Shown: positions 1 to 7,087, counted from the first letter of the stretch. The stretch is 25,311 nt of DNA from JBBQER01 sp038320885 (GCA_038320885.1 JBBQER010000060.1:1-25311), one strand, 5' to 3'. Program-made: numbers and translations. Notes: a model not told the origin generated them from the letters alone.

Positions 1-1
1 C

Positions 2-508
2 GTCACCAATGCGCACGTCGTCGCGGGGGAGCGCGCGACGACGGTGGAGAACGAGGCGGGGCGGCGGATGGCCGCGAGCGTAATCGCGTTCGATCCGGTT
101 CGCGACGTCGCCGTGCTCGCCGTACCGTCAGTCGCCACCGCGCCGCTCCCCATCGTCGATGGGTCGGTCGGCGCCGTGGGCGCGGTCTACGGCCATCCCG
201 GCGGCGGCGCGCTCCAAGCGGTACCGGCGCGGGTCGGTGACGAGATCCTCGCGGTCGGCACCGACATCTACCGCACGTCGGAAAGTCACCGTCACGTCTA
301 CGTGCTGGCGTCGAAGCTCGCGCCCGGCGACTCCGGCGGCGCGCTCCTCGACGTCGGTGGCCGCGTGATCGGGATGGCGTTCGCGATCGATCCCGGACGC
401 ACGGCGACGGCCTACGCGCTCACCGACGTGGAAGTTCGCGCGGTCCTGGGCGCGACGCAACGCAACGCACGCAACCCGGTCGACACCGGCAAATGCCTGG
501 TGTCCTGA
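2..508 (+). CDS. Trypsin-like serine protease, MarP/HtrA type (5'-truncated)
   Basis: This is the C-terminal part of a chymotrypsin-fold serine protease; the reading frame is open at the window edge and ends with TGA at 506-508. The catalytic triad is visible: His in a TNAHVV motif (nt 14-16), Asp in DPVRDVAVL (nt 104-106), and Ser in PGDSGGALL (nt 332-334). After the Ser comes the usual GxVIGMAFA strand and a short tail (VDTGKCLVS) with a single Cys. Actinobacterial MarP proteins join an N-terminal CvpA-like membrane domain to such a periplasmic protease domain and act in acid and oxidative stress. The membrane part would lie upstream of the window and is not seen, so MarP is preferred over a plain HtrA only because no PDZ domain follows the protease. 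It converges on the ferredoxin gene, with 12 bases between their ends. Confidence 0.85.
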   Translation, partial: VTNAHVVAGERATTVENEAGRRMAASVIAFDPVRDVAVLAVPSVATAPLPIVDGSVGAVGAVYGHPGGGALQAVPARVGDEILAVGTDIYRTSESHRHVYVLASKLAPGDSGGALLDVGGRVIGMAFAIDPGRTATAYALTDVEVRAVLGATQRNARNPVDTGKCLVS

Positions 509-520
509 AGGAAGTAGGAG

Positions 521-757
521 CTACTCCGCTTCGATGAAGATGCACTCGCCGGGGCACTCCTCGGCGGACTCGACCACGGCGTCGAGCATGTCGTCGGGGA
601 AGGACGCGAGGCCCTCGGCGCCGCCCGGGTCGGAGAAGACCTTGTCGCCTTCCTTCACGTACGCGAGGCCGTCGTCGAGCAGGGTGAACACGGCGGGGGC
701 GATCTCCTCGCACAGACCGTCGCCGGTGCAGAGATCCTGGTCGATCCAGACCTTCAT
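521..757 (-). CDS. Small ferredoxin with CxxDxxC cluster motif
   Basis: A 78-residue, strongly acidic, single-cluster ferredoxin for electron transfer in the cytoplasm. Cluster ligands are in CTGDGLC (residues 10-16) and in ECPGEC near the C terminus. The second classical Cys position is Asp (CxxDxxC), the arrangement of Pyrococcus furiosus-type ferredoxins, where Asp ligates a labile iron; many actinobacterial P450 ferredoxins have another residue here and hold a 3Fe-4S cluster. The start MKVWIDQ is chosen over an upstream in-frame ATG (853) because a GTGAGGG ribosome site lies about 8 bases before it and the upstream extension is proline-rich and unlike any ferredoxin. It is divergent from the ARC gene. 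The redox partner cannot be told from the context; no P450 or reductase is nearby. Confidence 0.9.
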   Translation of the reverse strand: MKVWIDQDLCTGDGLCEEIAPAVFTLLDDGLAYVKEGDKVFSDPGGAEGLASFPDDMLDAVVESAEECPGECIFIEAE

Positions 758-1003
758 CGCGGTGCCCTCACTTTTGGCGTCTCGAGGTCGAAGAAAGGTG
801 GCAGGCGGCCGGCCGGGAGTCGGCGGTCCACCTGGTTGCGGCTGACCCGCCACTCAAGGGACGGGCTTCACCGTCTGAGAATTTATCACACATTGGAGTG
901 ACAAATCGAACGCGGAGCGCTCGATTTCGTCAACGTATCGGATGCGCGCTTCGGACCCTGAACACAGGACTAGGGTCCCGAAGACGACCGAGGAGGTTCC
1001 CTG
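758..1003. other. Divergent intergenic region between ferredoxin and ARC genes
   Basis: This 246-base gene-free stretch separates the ferredoxin gene (minus) from the ARC gene (plus). It holds an AT-rich imperfect dyad at 881-906, a TAAATT hexamer on the minus strand at 885-880 that could be the ferredoxin -10 box, a TAGGGT hexamer on the plus strand at 971-976, and the ARC ribosome site at 990-996. No RNA gene is recognised. Confidence 0.6.
881..906. promoter_or_regulatory. AT-rich inverted repeat, candidate operator
   Basis: An imperfect 26-base dyad with half-sites ATTTaTCACaC and GaGTGAcAAAT around a 4-base centre; 9 of 13 half-site positions are complementary. It stands out as AT-rich in GC-rich surroundings. 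It overlaps a possible minus-strand -10 box (TAAATT, 885-880) for the ferredoxin and lies about 65 bases upstream of the presumed ARC -10 box, so a bound dimeric regulator could control either gene. The TCAC...GTGA core is not one I can assign to a named regulator. Confidence 0.45.
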
Positions 1004-1006
1004 GTG
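971..1006 (+). promoter_or_regulatory. ARC promoter -10 box and Shine-Dalgarno
   Basis: TAGGGT at 971-976 is a plausible -10 hexamer. It is followed by a strong Shine-Dalgarno GAGGAGG (990-996), 7 bases before the GTG start at 1004. Unlike several genes downstream, this gene therefore has a leadered start. No convincing -35 box is seen. Confidence 0.5.
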
Positions 1007-2761
1007 GCCGCGGAGCACGAGCGCAGGCTGGCCGACTACGAAGGGCAAGTCGCCCAGCTCCAAGAGACGATCAAAGGCCTCGAAGAGGAGGTCGTGGTCC
1101 TCCGCCGCCGGTTGCAGGACGCCCCGAAGCGCGTCCGCACCCTCGAAGAGCGGCTGCTGGAGACCAAGGGACAACTCGCCCAGGCCGTCTCCCAGAACGA
1201 GAAGCTCTCCGCCACGCTGCGTGAGGCGCGCGAGCACATCGCCGCGTTGCGCGAAGACGTCGAGAAGCTCACGATGCCCCCCTCGGGCTACGGGACCTAC
1301 CTCGGAATCAACGACGACGGCACCGCCGACATCTTCACCGCGGGCCGCAAGATGCGCGTTGCGCTCCACCCCGAGCTCAACTCCGACGATCTCCAGCGCG
1401 GGCAGGAGGTCGTCCTCAACGAGTCCCTCAACGTCGTTCTCGCACGCGGGACCGAGGTTGCGGGCGAAGTCGTCACGTTCAAGGAGCTCCTCGAAGACGG
1501 AAAGCGCGCGTTCATCGTCGGCCGCGCCGACGAGGAGCGCATCTGCGAGCTCGCCGAGAGTCTGATCGGCCTGAAGCTGCACGCGGGCGACCACCTCCTC
1601 ATGGAGGGCCGCTCGGGCCTGCTGCTCGAGAAGCTGCCGCGCCCAGAGGTCGAAGATCTCGTGCTCGAGGAGGTGCCCGACGTCTCTTACGACGACGTCG
1701 GCGGTCTCGACGAGCAGATCGAGATGATCAAGGACGCCATCGAGTTGCCCTACCTCTACGGCGATCTCTTCAAGGAGCACGAGCTCCAGGCGCCCAAGGG
1801 CATCCTGTTGTACGGCCCGCCGGGTTGCGGCAAGACGCTCATCGCGAAGGCCGTCGCCAACTCGCTCGCGAAGCGCGTCGCCGAGAAGACCGGCAATCCT
1901 TCGGCTCGTTCGTTCTTCCTGAACATCAAGGGTCCCGAGCTCCTCAACAAGTACGTCGGTGAGACCGAGCGCCAGATCCGCCTGATCTTCCAGCGGGCGC
2001 GTGAGAAGAGCGAAGAGGGTTACCCCGTCATCGTGTTCTTCGACGAGATGGACTCGCTGTTCCGCACGCGCGGCACCGGCATCTCGTCCGACATCGAGTC
2101 GACGATCGTCCCGCAGTTGCTCGCCGAGATCGACGGGGTGGAGCTACTGAAGAACGTGATCGTCATCGGCGCGTCGAACCGGGAAGATCTCATCGACCCC
2201 GCGATCCTGCGGCCCGGCCGGCTCGACGTGAAGATCAAGATCGAACGCCCCGACTCCGAGAGCGCGACCAAGATCTTCCAGCAGTACCTCACGCCGAACC
2301 TTCCGATCTCCGACACCGAGCTCAAGTCGGCGGGCGGCGATCCGTCGGAGGCGGTCGGGCGCATGATCAAGATCGCGGTCGACCACATGTACGACACCGG
2401 CGAGGAGAACAAGTTCCTCGAGGTGACGTACCAGAACGGCGACAAGGAGCTCCTGTACTTCAAGGACTTCTCGTCGGGCGCCATGATCGAGAACATCGTG
2501 CGCCGCGCGAAGAAGCTGTCGATCAAGCGCACCATCGCCGGCGGCGATCGCGGGATCGAGGGCCAGGACCTGCTCGACTCGATCAAGCAGGAGTTCCGCG
2601 AGCACGAGGATCTCCCGAACACGACCAACCCCGACGACTGGGCGAAGATCTCCGGCAAGAAGGGCGAACGCATCGTCTACGTCCGCACGATCGTCAACGA
2701 AGGCGACGACGCGCAGGGCGGCCGGCAAATCGAACGGGTGACGACCGGTCAATACCTGTAG
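1004..2761 (+). CDS. arc: Proteasome-associated AAA ATPase ARC/Mpa
   Basis: A hexameric ring ATPase that binds pupylated proteins through its N-terminal coiled coils, unfolds them with ATP and threads them into the 20S core. The 585-residue protein has the family order: a coiled coil of about residues 3-90, an OB-fold interdomain to about 240, then one AAA module with Walker A GPPGCGKT (271-278), Walker B with D347-E348, sensor-1 Asn 392 and the RPGRLD arginine-finger segment (403-408). It ends in GQYL, the tail with penultimate Tyr that docks in the pockets of the PrcA ring. Length is close to mycobacterial Mpa. The GTG start is supported by the ribosome site at 990-996. It begins the locus and is followed after 74 bases by dop on the same strand. 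The gene is called mpa in Mycobacterium and arc elsewhere. Confidence 0.98.
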   Translation: MAAEHERRLADYEGQVAQLQETIKGLEEEVVVLRRRLQDAPKRVRTLEERLLETKGQLAQAVSQNEKLSATLREAREHIAALREDVEKLTMPPSGYGTYLGINDDGTADIFTAGRKMRVALHPELNSDDLQRGQEVVLNESLNVVLARGTEVAGEVVTFKELLEDGKRAFIVGRADEERICELAESLIGLKLHAGDHLLMEGRSGLLLEKLPRPEVEDLVLEEVPDVSYDDVGGLDEQIEMIKDAIELPYLYGDLFKEHELQAPKGILLYGPPGCGKTLIAKAVANSLAKRVAEKTGNPSARSFFLNIKGPELLNKYVGETERQIRLIFQRAREKSEEGYPVIVFFDEMDSLFRTRGTGISSDIESTIVPQLLAEIDGVELLKNVIVIGASNREDLIDPAILRPGRLDVKIKIERPDSESATKIFQQYLTPNLPISDTELKSAGGDPSEAVGRMIKIAVDHMYDTGEENKFLEVTYQNGDKELLYFKDFSSGAMIENIVRRAKKLSIKRTIAGGDRGIEGQDLLDSIKQEFREHEDLPNTTNPDDWAKISGKKGERIVYVRTIVNEGDDAQGGRQIERVTTGQYL

Positions 2762-2783
2762 ATCGCTGTAACGCAGCGTTGTC

Positions 2784-2801
2784 ACCGCCGCGTAAGGCGG
2801 T
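2784..2801 (+). terminator. Hairpin between ARC and Dop genes
   Basis: A perfect 6-base stem (ACCGCC / GGCGGT) with a 6-base loop lies 22 bases after the ARC stop codon and just before the dop promoter hexamer. A separate 11-base palindrome (AACGCAGCGTT) sits at 2770-2780. There is no T-tract, so termination is uncertain; it may instead separate the two transcripts or act as a DNA site. Confidence 0.35.
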
Positions 2802-2823
2802 ATGTCGGCGCGGGACTCATCAG

Positions 2824-2838
2824 TAGACTGGCCCGGTG
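2824..2838 (+). promoter_or_regulatory. Leaderless promoter of dop
   Basis: TAGACT at 2824-2829 is followed by 6 bases and then the GTG start of dop at 2836. There is no Shine-Dalgarno sequence. This spacing puts the expected transcription start on the start codon itself, the usual layout for leaderless actinobacterial transcripts. No clear -35 box is seen. Confidence 0.55.
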
Positions 2839-4326
2839 GCCGTCCCGAAGATCGTCGGCATCGAGACCGAGTATGGCGTGGCGTTGCGCGGCGCCCCGGA
2901 CCCGAATCCTGTCATCGCGTCGAGCCTCCTGATCAACGGTTACGTCGAACAGCACCGGGTCGGCTGGGACTTCGAGGACGAGACCCCCGGCCGCGACGCG
3001 CGCGGATTCGCGCGGGACGGATCGCAGCCGCCCGAGGTCGAGACGCACCTCGTCAACGCCGTGCTCACCAACGGCGCCCGCTACTACGTCGACCACGCGC
3101 ACCCCGAGTACTCGACGCCCGAGTGCAGCGACCCGCTGCAGGTCGTGCTGTTCGACAAGGCGGGGGAACGGATCCTGGCGCGATCGATGGACGCAGCCCG
3201 CCAACTGCTGCCGGCGGGGCAGGAGATCGTCGTCTACAAGAACAACAGCGACGGCAAGGGCAACTCGTACGGCTGCCACGAGAACTTCCTCGTCGACCGC
3301 GCGGTGCCGTTCGCGATGCTCGTGCGCAACCTGATCCCGTGGTTCGTCACCCGGCAGGTGTTCACGGGGGCCGGCAAGGTCGGCTCGGAGAACGGCGCGG
3401 AAGCCGTCGACTTCCAGATCAGTCAGCGCGCCGATTTCTTCGAGGAAGAGGTTGGCCTCGAAACGACGCTCAAGCGACCGATCGTCAACACGCGCGACGA
3501 ACCGCACGCGGATCCGCAGAAGTACCGCCGGCTGCACGTGATCGTCGGCGACGCGAATCTCTGCGAGGTCGCGACCTTCCTCAAGGTCGGCTCGACTGCG
3601 ATCGTGCTCGCGATGATCGAAGACGGATTTATCGACAAGGATCTTTCGATCGCGAGCTCCGTGCCGTCGATGCGCACGGTGTCCCATGACCCGACGTGCC
3701 GCGCGACCATCGATGTGGCGTCGCTCGGTCGTTGCACCGCGGTCGAGGTGCAGTGGGAGTTCCTGCGCCTGGCGCGGAAGTACGCCGACGAGACCGGCCT
3801 CGAAGTGTGCGGCGGCGACGAGATGGGCGCGCAGGTGCTCGACCGCTGGGAACAGGCGCTCACCGCCCTCGAACGCGACCCGGCGGAGCTCGACGGCCAG
3901 CTCGACTGGGTGACGAAGTGGAATCTGCTGCGTGCGTACGTCGACCGTGACGGGCTGAGCTGGAACGACCCGAAGCTGTCGCTGCTCGACATCCAGTACC
4001 ACGACGTGCGCCCGGCGCGCTCGCTGTACGAGCGCCTGGTGCGCGCGGGCAAGATCGAGCGCCTCGTGGACGAAGCCGATGTGCGCCGGGGAATGGTCGA
4101 CCCGCCCGAGACGACCCGGGCCTATTTCCGGGGTACATGCCTGTCACGCTGGGCCGACTCCGTGGTCGCCGCCAACTGGGACAGCCTGGTCCTCGACGTG
4201 GGAACCGACCCGCTCCGAAGGATCCCGATGATGGAGCCGATGCGTGGTAGCAAGAAGCACGTGGAGCGGTTGTTCGCAGAGGTGACGACCCCCCGCCAGC
4301 TCGTCGAGCGGCTTGCGTCGCCCTAG
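2836..4326 (+). CDS. dop: Pup deamidase/depupylase Dop
   Basis: Dop converts the C-terminal Gln of Pup to Glu so that PafA can use it, and also cleaves Pup from substrates. The 496-residue protein has the carboxylate-amine-ligase-like fold: IVGIETEYG at the N terminus with metal-binding glutamates (E10, E12), YVDHAHPEYS at 84-93 with the catalytic Asp 86, then KNNSDGKGNSYGCHEN, NTRDEPHAD and a YRRLHVIVGDAN segment. Dop rather than PafA is indicated by DHAHPEYS (PafA has DVGSHPEY) and by the Dop-specific insertion before it (WDFEDETPGRDARGF and following), which looks a little shorter than in M. tuberculosis. The GTG start follows a -10-like hexamer by 6 bases. The stop codon TAG overlaps the Shine-Dalgarno of pup, implying co-translation. 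Confidence 0.97.
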   Translation: MAVPKIVGIETEYGVALRGAPDPNPVIASSLLINGYVEQHRVGWDFEDETPGRDARGFARDGSQPPEVETHLVNAVLTNGARYYVDHAHPEYSTPECSDPLQVVLFDKAGERILARSMDAARQLLPAGQEIVVYKNNSDGKGNSYGCHENFLVDRAVPFAMLVRNLIPWFVTRQVFTGAGKVGSENGAEAVDFQISQRADFFEEEVGLETTLKRPIVNTRDEPHADPQKYRRLHVIVGDANLCEVATFLKVGSTAIVLAMIEDGFIDKDLSIASSVPSMRTVSHDPTCRATIDVASLGRCTAVEVQWEFLRLARKYADETGLEVCGGDEMGAQVLDRWEQALTALERDPAELDGQLDWVTKWNLLRAYVDRDGLSWNDPKLSLLDIQYHDVRPARSLYERLVRAGKIERLVDEADVRRGMVDPPETTRAYFRGTCLSRWADSVVAANWDSLVLDVGTDPLRRIPMMEPMRGSKKHVERLFAEVTTPRQLVERLASP

Positions 4327-4338
4327 GAGGATTTGATG
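4325..4338 (+). promoter_or_regulatory. Shine-Dalgarno deciding the Pup start
   Basis: AGGAGG at 4325-4330 overlaps the dop stop codon and lies 5 bases before ATG 4336. A TTG one codon upstream (4333) would be only 2 bases from it, so ATG 4336 is the start. Confidence 0.8.
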
Positions 4339-4533
4339 CCGGAACGGGAACGGAAACAGAAACCGGCGCCCAAGGAACGCGAAGAAGAGATCGTCGAGGA
4401 CGCCCCCGCCACGTCCGAACGCGGTGAGAAGTTGAAGGAAGACATCGACGATCTCTTGGACGAGATCGACTCGGTGCTCGAGGACAACGCGGAGGAATTT
4501 GTGCGCAACTACGTGCAAAAGGGCGGCCAGTAA
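4336..4533 (+). CDS. pup: Prokaryotic ubiquitin-like protein Pup
   Basis: Pup is the intrinsically disordered tag that PafA attaches to substrate lysines, targeting them to the proteasome. The 65-residue product is lysine-, glutamate- and aspartate-rich and ends in GGQ, so it must be deamidated by Dop before ligation. The central EKLKEDIDDLLDEIDSVLED region (about 31-50) is the segment that becomes helical on binding the ARC coiled coil. The NAEEFVRNYVQKGGQ tail (51-65) carries the conserved Phe-Val-x-x-Tyr-Val-Gln-Lys-Gly-Gly signature used by PafA and Dop. It is translationally linked to dop. A possible weak stem (GGGTG/CACCC, 4557-4569) lies just downstream, overlapping the region of the next promoter. 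Confidence 0.98.
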   Translation: MPERERKQKPAPKEREEEIVEDAPATSERGEKLKEDIDDLLDEIDSVLEDNAEEFVRNYVQKGGQ

Positions 4534-4575
4534 TTCGAACTTTGTACAGACGCTGAGGGTGTCTCACCCGGCGCG

Positions 4576-4590
4576 TACGATCCGTGAGTG
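4576..4590 (+). promoter_or_regulatory. Leaderless promoter of the HNH gene
   Basis: TACGAT at 4576-4581, then 6 bases, then the GTG start at 4588, with no Shine-Dalgarno. This suggests the nuclease gene can be transcribed independently of dop-pup. Confidence 0.5.
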
Positions 4591-5118
4591 AAGCGCTGTA
4601 AGCACTGCCACGAAGACAAACCGCTCGAGGATTTCTACACCGACAAGAAGGCACGCGACGGCCGTCGGCCCGAGTGCAAGGCCTGCAACCTTGAGCGGCG
4701 AGCTGCCAAATATCGGGCGAACCCGCGTCCGGCGATCGAACGCGCGCTCAGGTGGCAGCGGGAGAACCCTGACCGAGTGCGGGCAAACATGGCCCGGTTC
4801 ACGGCGTCCGGCCACAGGAAGATCTCGAATCGCAAGAGTCGCCTCAAGCGCAAGTACGGAATCACGCTCGAGCAGTTTGAAGCGATGCTCGCTGCTCAGG
4901 GCGGTGGATGCGCGATCTGTGGAAAGCCGGGCGCGGACAACGTCGACCATGACCACGACACAGGCCGCGTACGCGGCATCCTCTGCTTCAACTGCAACGT
5001 CGCGATTGGGCACGTCGCTAACGACGAGGATCGTCTGGCTGCGGCGATGGCGTATCTCGCGAGAGATGAGGAGCTCGACCTCGTCGTGCGGGGGCGGGCG
5101 GCTGCACTGGCGGGTTGA
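4588..5118 (+). CDS. HNH endonuclease, recombination endonuclease VII type
   Basis: A 176-residue protein with two metal-binding parts. The N-terminal zinc knuckle is CKHC (C4, C7) with ECKAC (C30, C33). A basic linker follows (about 40-88), then a C-terminal HNH/endonuclease VII domain: C108-x-x-C111, the VDHDHDTGRVRG motif (D120-H123 and following) and ILCFNCN (C133, C136). T4 endonuclease VII relatives cleave branched DNA; whether this one does is unknown. It lies between pup and prcB, where core proteasome genes are otherwise contiguous. From memory, Streptomyces proteasome loci carry an endonuclease VII-domain gene in the same place, so the linkage looks old and not a chance insertion. 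All visible metal ligands are intact. Its GTG start is the first possible in the frame after a -10-like hexamer. A role with the proteasome is inference only. Confidence 0.88.
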   Translation: MKRCKHCHEDKPLEDFYTDKKARDGRRPECKACNLERRAAKYRANPRPAIERALRWQRENPDRVRANMARFTASGHRKISNRKSRLKRKYGITLEQFEAMLAAQGGGCAICGKPGADNVDHDHDTGRVRGILCFNCNVAIGHVANDEDRLAAAMAYLARDEELDLVVRGRAAALAG

Positions 5119-5128
5119 GTCGCGGCGG

Positions 5129-5146
5129 TAGGCTCCGCGCTCGATG
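5129..5146 (+). promoter_or_regulatory. Possible promoter of prcB, short or no leader
   Basis: TAGGCT at 5129-5134 lies 9 bases before ATG 5144 and there is no Shine-Dalgarno sequence. The transcript would have at most a few leader bases. Confidence 0.4.
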
Positions 5147-5959
5147 TCTGAACCCAGCGCGTTACCGCTGTTCTCCCCGAATGTCGACCCCGGACCGTCG
5201 TTCGCCGAGCTCCTGCGCCAGGTGAGCCCGCAAGCTCTCCCGAGCATCGGGGCGGGCTCCGTGACCGGGCTCGACATCCCGCACGGCACGACCGTCGTAG
5301 CCATGCGCTACGCCGAGGGCGTCGTGATGGCGGGTGATCGCCGGGCGACCGCGGGCTACTCGATCGCGAACCGTCGCATCGACAAGGTGTTCGCAGCCGA
5401 CGACTTCAGCGGCGTCGCAATCGCCGGCGCGGCAGGGCCCGCGATCGAGATGGTGAAGCTCTTCCAAACGCAGCTCGAGCACTACGAGAAGGTGCAGGGC
5501 GACGTGCTCAGCCTCGAGGGCAAGGCGAACCAACTCGGGATGATGGTTCGTGCCAACCTGCCCCTCGCGATGCAGGGTCTCGCGGTCGTACCGCTGTTCG
5601 CGGGCTACGACCAACAGCGCGAGATCGGCCGGGTGTTCTCCTACGACGTCACCGGCGGTCGCTACGAGGAGCACGACTACCAGGGCCAGGGTTCGGGCAG
5701 CGTGCACGCGCGCAACTGGATCAAGGCCGGCTGGCGGGAGGGCATGTCACTCGACGAGACGGTCGACCTCGCGATCCGTGCGCTCTTCGCGGCGGCCGAC
5801 GAGGACGTCGCAACCGGTGGACCCGATCTCGTTCGCGGCATCTTCCCACTCGTCGCCGCGATCGATGCGGACGGTTTCCGGGCCTTCGACGAGCCCGACG
5901 TCGAGCAACGCAGCCGTTCACTCCTCGACGGCCGCGAACGAGGGGGCGACGGCGCATGA
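5144..5959 (+). CDS. prcB: 20S proteasome beta subunit PrcB
   Basis: The catalytic subunit of the 20S core, an N-terminal-nucleophile threonine protease. The 271-residue precursor has a propeptide of 48 residues ending IPHG; cleavage there exposes Thr49 (mature TTVVAMRY). The catalytic partners are at the expected mature positions: Asp17 in AGDRRAT and Lys33 in RIDKVF. The SGSVHARN segment near residues 184-191 is the conserved region around the active-site serine. The short acidic, arginine-rich tail is variable. The ATG start gives a propeptide slightly shorter than the mycobacterial one. It lies 25 bases after the HNH stop and 76 bases before prcA. Confidence 0.97.
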   Translation: MSEPSALPLFSPNVDPGPSFAELLRQVSPQALPSIGAGSVTGLDIPHGTTVVAMRYAEGVVMAGDRRATAGYSIANRRIDKVFAADDFSGVAIAGAAGPAIEMVKLFQTQLEHYEKVQGDVLSLEGKANQLGMMVRANLPLAMQGLAVVPLFAGYDQQREIGRVFSYDVTGGRYEEHDYQGQGSGSVHARNWIKAGWREGMSLDETVDLAIRALFAAADEDVATGGPDLVRGIFPLVAAIDADGFRAFDEPDVEQRSRSLLDGRERGGDGA

Positions 5960-6035
5960 AAGCCAGGCGGAGATCCGCAGGCCCGGTCGGTGACGCGGCG
6001 CTTCACGGTGTTCGAGGGCCGGAGGTCGCAGCCGC

Positions 6036-6719
6036 ATGAACATGCCGTTCTACGTCTCGCCGGAACAGGTGATGAAGGACCGCGCCGACTACGCGCGGAA
6101 AGGCATCGCACGCGGCCGCAGCCTCGTTGCCCTCGAATGCGCGCCCGGCGTGCTCATCGTCGCCGACAACGGGTCCCGCACGCTCTCGAAGATCAGCGAG
6201 ATCTACGACCGCGTCGCGTTCGCCGCGGTGGGGAAGTACAACGAGTTCCAGATGCTGCGCGTAGCGGGAGTGCGCCACGCCGACCTCAAGGGCTACTCGT
6301 ACTCACGCGAGGACGTCTCCGCCAAGGAGCTCGCGAACGCGTACGCCCAGACGCTCGGTCAGGTGTTCACCCACGAGATGAAGCCCTACGAAGTCGAGCT
6401 CCTCGTCGCCGAGGTGGGCCGGACCGGCGACGACCACGCGGAGATGTACCACCTCTTCTACGACGGCGTGGTCATGGACGAGCAGCGCTACGCCGTGCTC
6501 GGCGGCCAGGCCGAGCAGATCACCGAAGCGCTCGCCACCCAGTACGAAGACGGGATGGACCTCGGCCCCGCGCTCAAGCTCGGTGCCCGGGTGCTCGGCA
6601 GCGAAGGCGAATCGCTGAGCGCCGATCAGCTCGAGGTCGCGCTCCTCGAACGGGCCCGGCCCCGGCGCGCATTCCGGCGCATCAAGAACACCGAGCTGAC
6701 GACGCTGCTCACGTCCTGA
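6036..6719 (+). CDS. prcA: 20S proteasome alpha subunit PrcA
   Basis: The non-catalytic alpha subunit forms the outer gated rings and the pockets that receive the GQYL tail of ARC. The 227-residue protein begins MNMPFYVSPEQVMKDRADYA, the gate peptide plus helix H0 region of actinobacterial PrcA, followed by YARKGIARG, SKISEIYDRVAFAAVGKYNEF and KPYEVELLVAEV. It has no N-terminal Thr nucleophile. The C-terminal PRRAFRRIKNTELTTLL matches family ends. ATG 6036 is the start because GGAGG (6021-6025) lies 10 bases before it and no earlier in-frame start codon is seen. The gene ends convergently with the minus-strand gene at 6737, with only 17 bases between stops. Confidence 0.96.
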   Translation: MNMPFYVSPEQVMKDRADYARKGIARGRSLVALECAPGVLIVADNGSRTLSKISEIYDRVAFAAVGKYNEFQMLRVAGVRHADLKGYSYSREDVSAKELANAYAQTLGQVFTHEMKPYEVELLVAEVGRTGDDHAEMYHLFYDGVVMDEQRYAVLGGQAEQITEALATQYEDGMDLGPALKLGARVLGSEGESLSADQLEVALLERARPRRAFRRIKNTELTTLLTS

Positions 6720-6736
6720 CCCTCAGCGCCCGGGAG

Positions 6737-7087
6737 TCAGTACCAGCGCAACACCTGGGCGAGCGGTCCCGCGACGAGCACGAAGAGAATCAACGCGGCG
6801 ACGATGCGTCCGCTCGGACGAATACGCGAAGCGGGCGGTGGGCGATCGTCGTCGAAACGGTCGTCGACCTCGTCGACTTCGGTCGCGAGCAGCACGATGC
6901 TCGCCTCTTCGATCTGATCGCCGGGCACGTAGACGTCAACGCGCGCGAGATCGCCGACCGTCAGACCGTACGGACCGCCCAGCGAACCACGCAGCTCGAC
7001 GTCGAAACCTTCGTCGACCAGGCGGGCTGCCACCACATGCGCGCGAAAGGACCCCTGCAGCGAAGTGAGCCGGCTCATCGGAATCAC
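6737..7087 (-). CDS. Membrane-anchored DUF2007-like protein
   Basis: A 116-residue protein. The N-terminal part (about residues 5-75; LTSLQGSFRAHVVAARLVDEGFDVELRG, then VDVYVPGDQIEEASIVLL) resembles the DUF2007 ferredoxin-like fold, in which a domain-swapped or regulatory alpha-beta unit senses an unknown signal. An acidic linker (DEVDDRFDDD) and one C-terminal membrane helix (about 93-113) follow, so the domain would be held on the cytoplasmic face. The start is placed at GTG 7087 because TAGACT (7100-7095, minus) lies 7 bases before it; ATG 7078 is the alternative. It is divergent from pafA and sits inside the proteasome locus. The family assignment is by eye and the function is unknown. 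Confidence 0.65.
   Translation of the reverse strand: MIPMSRLTSLQGSFRAHVVAARLVDEGFDVELRGSLGGPYGLTVGDLARVDVYVPGDQIEEASIVLLATEVDEVDDRFDDDRPPPASRIRPSGRIVAALILFVLVAGPLAQVLRWY

Noticed and set aside
521..853. Longer ferredoxin with a 32-residue N-terminal extension
   Set aside because: The extension is Pro/Gly-rich, and the internal ATG (757) has a proper ribosome site.
2778..2806. PafBC (RecA-NDp-like) promoter motif, from TTGTC at 2779
   Set aside because: The sequence after TTGTC does not continue as the known motif and no TANNNT lies at the required distance.
2782..4002. 406-codon minus-strand open frame
   Set aside because: Antisense to dop, and similar to the one antisense to pafA (7170-8453) only because the sense genes are paralogues.
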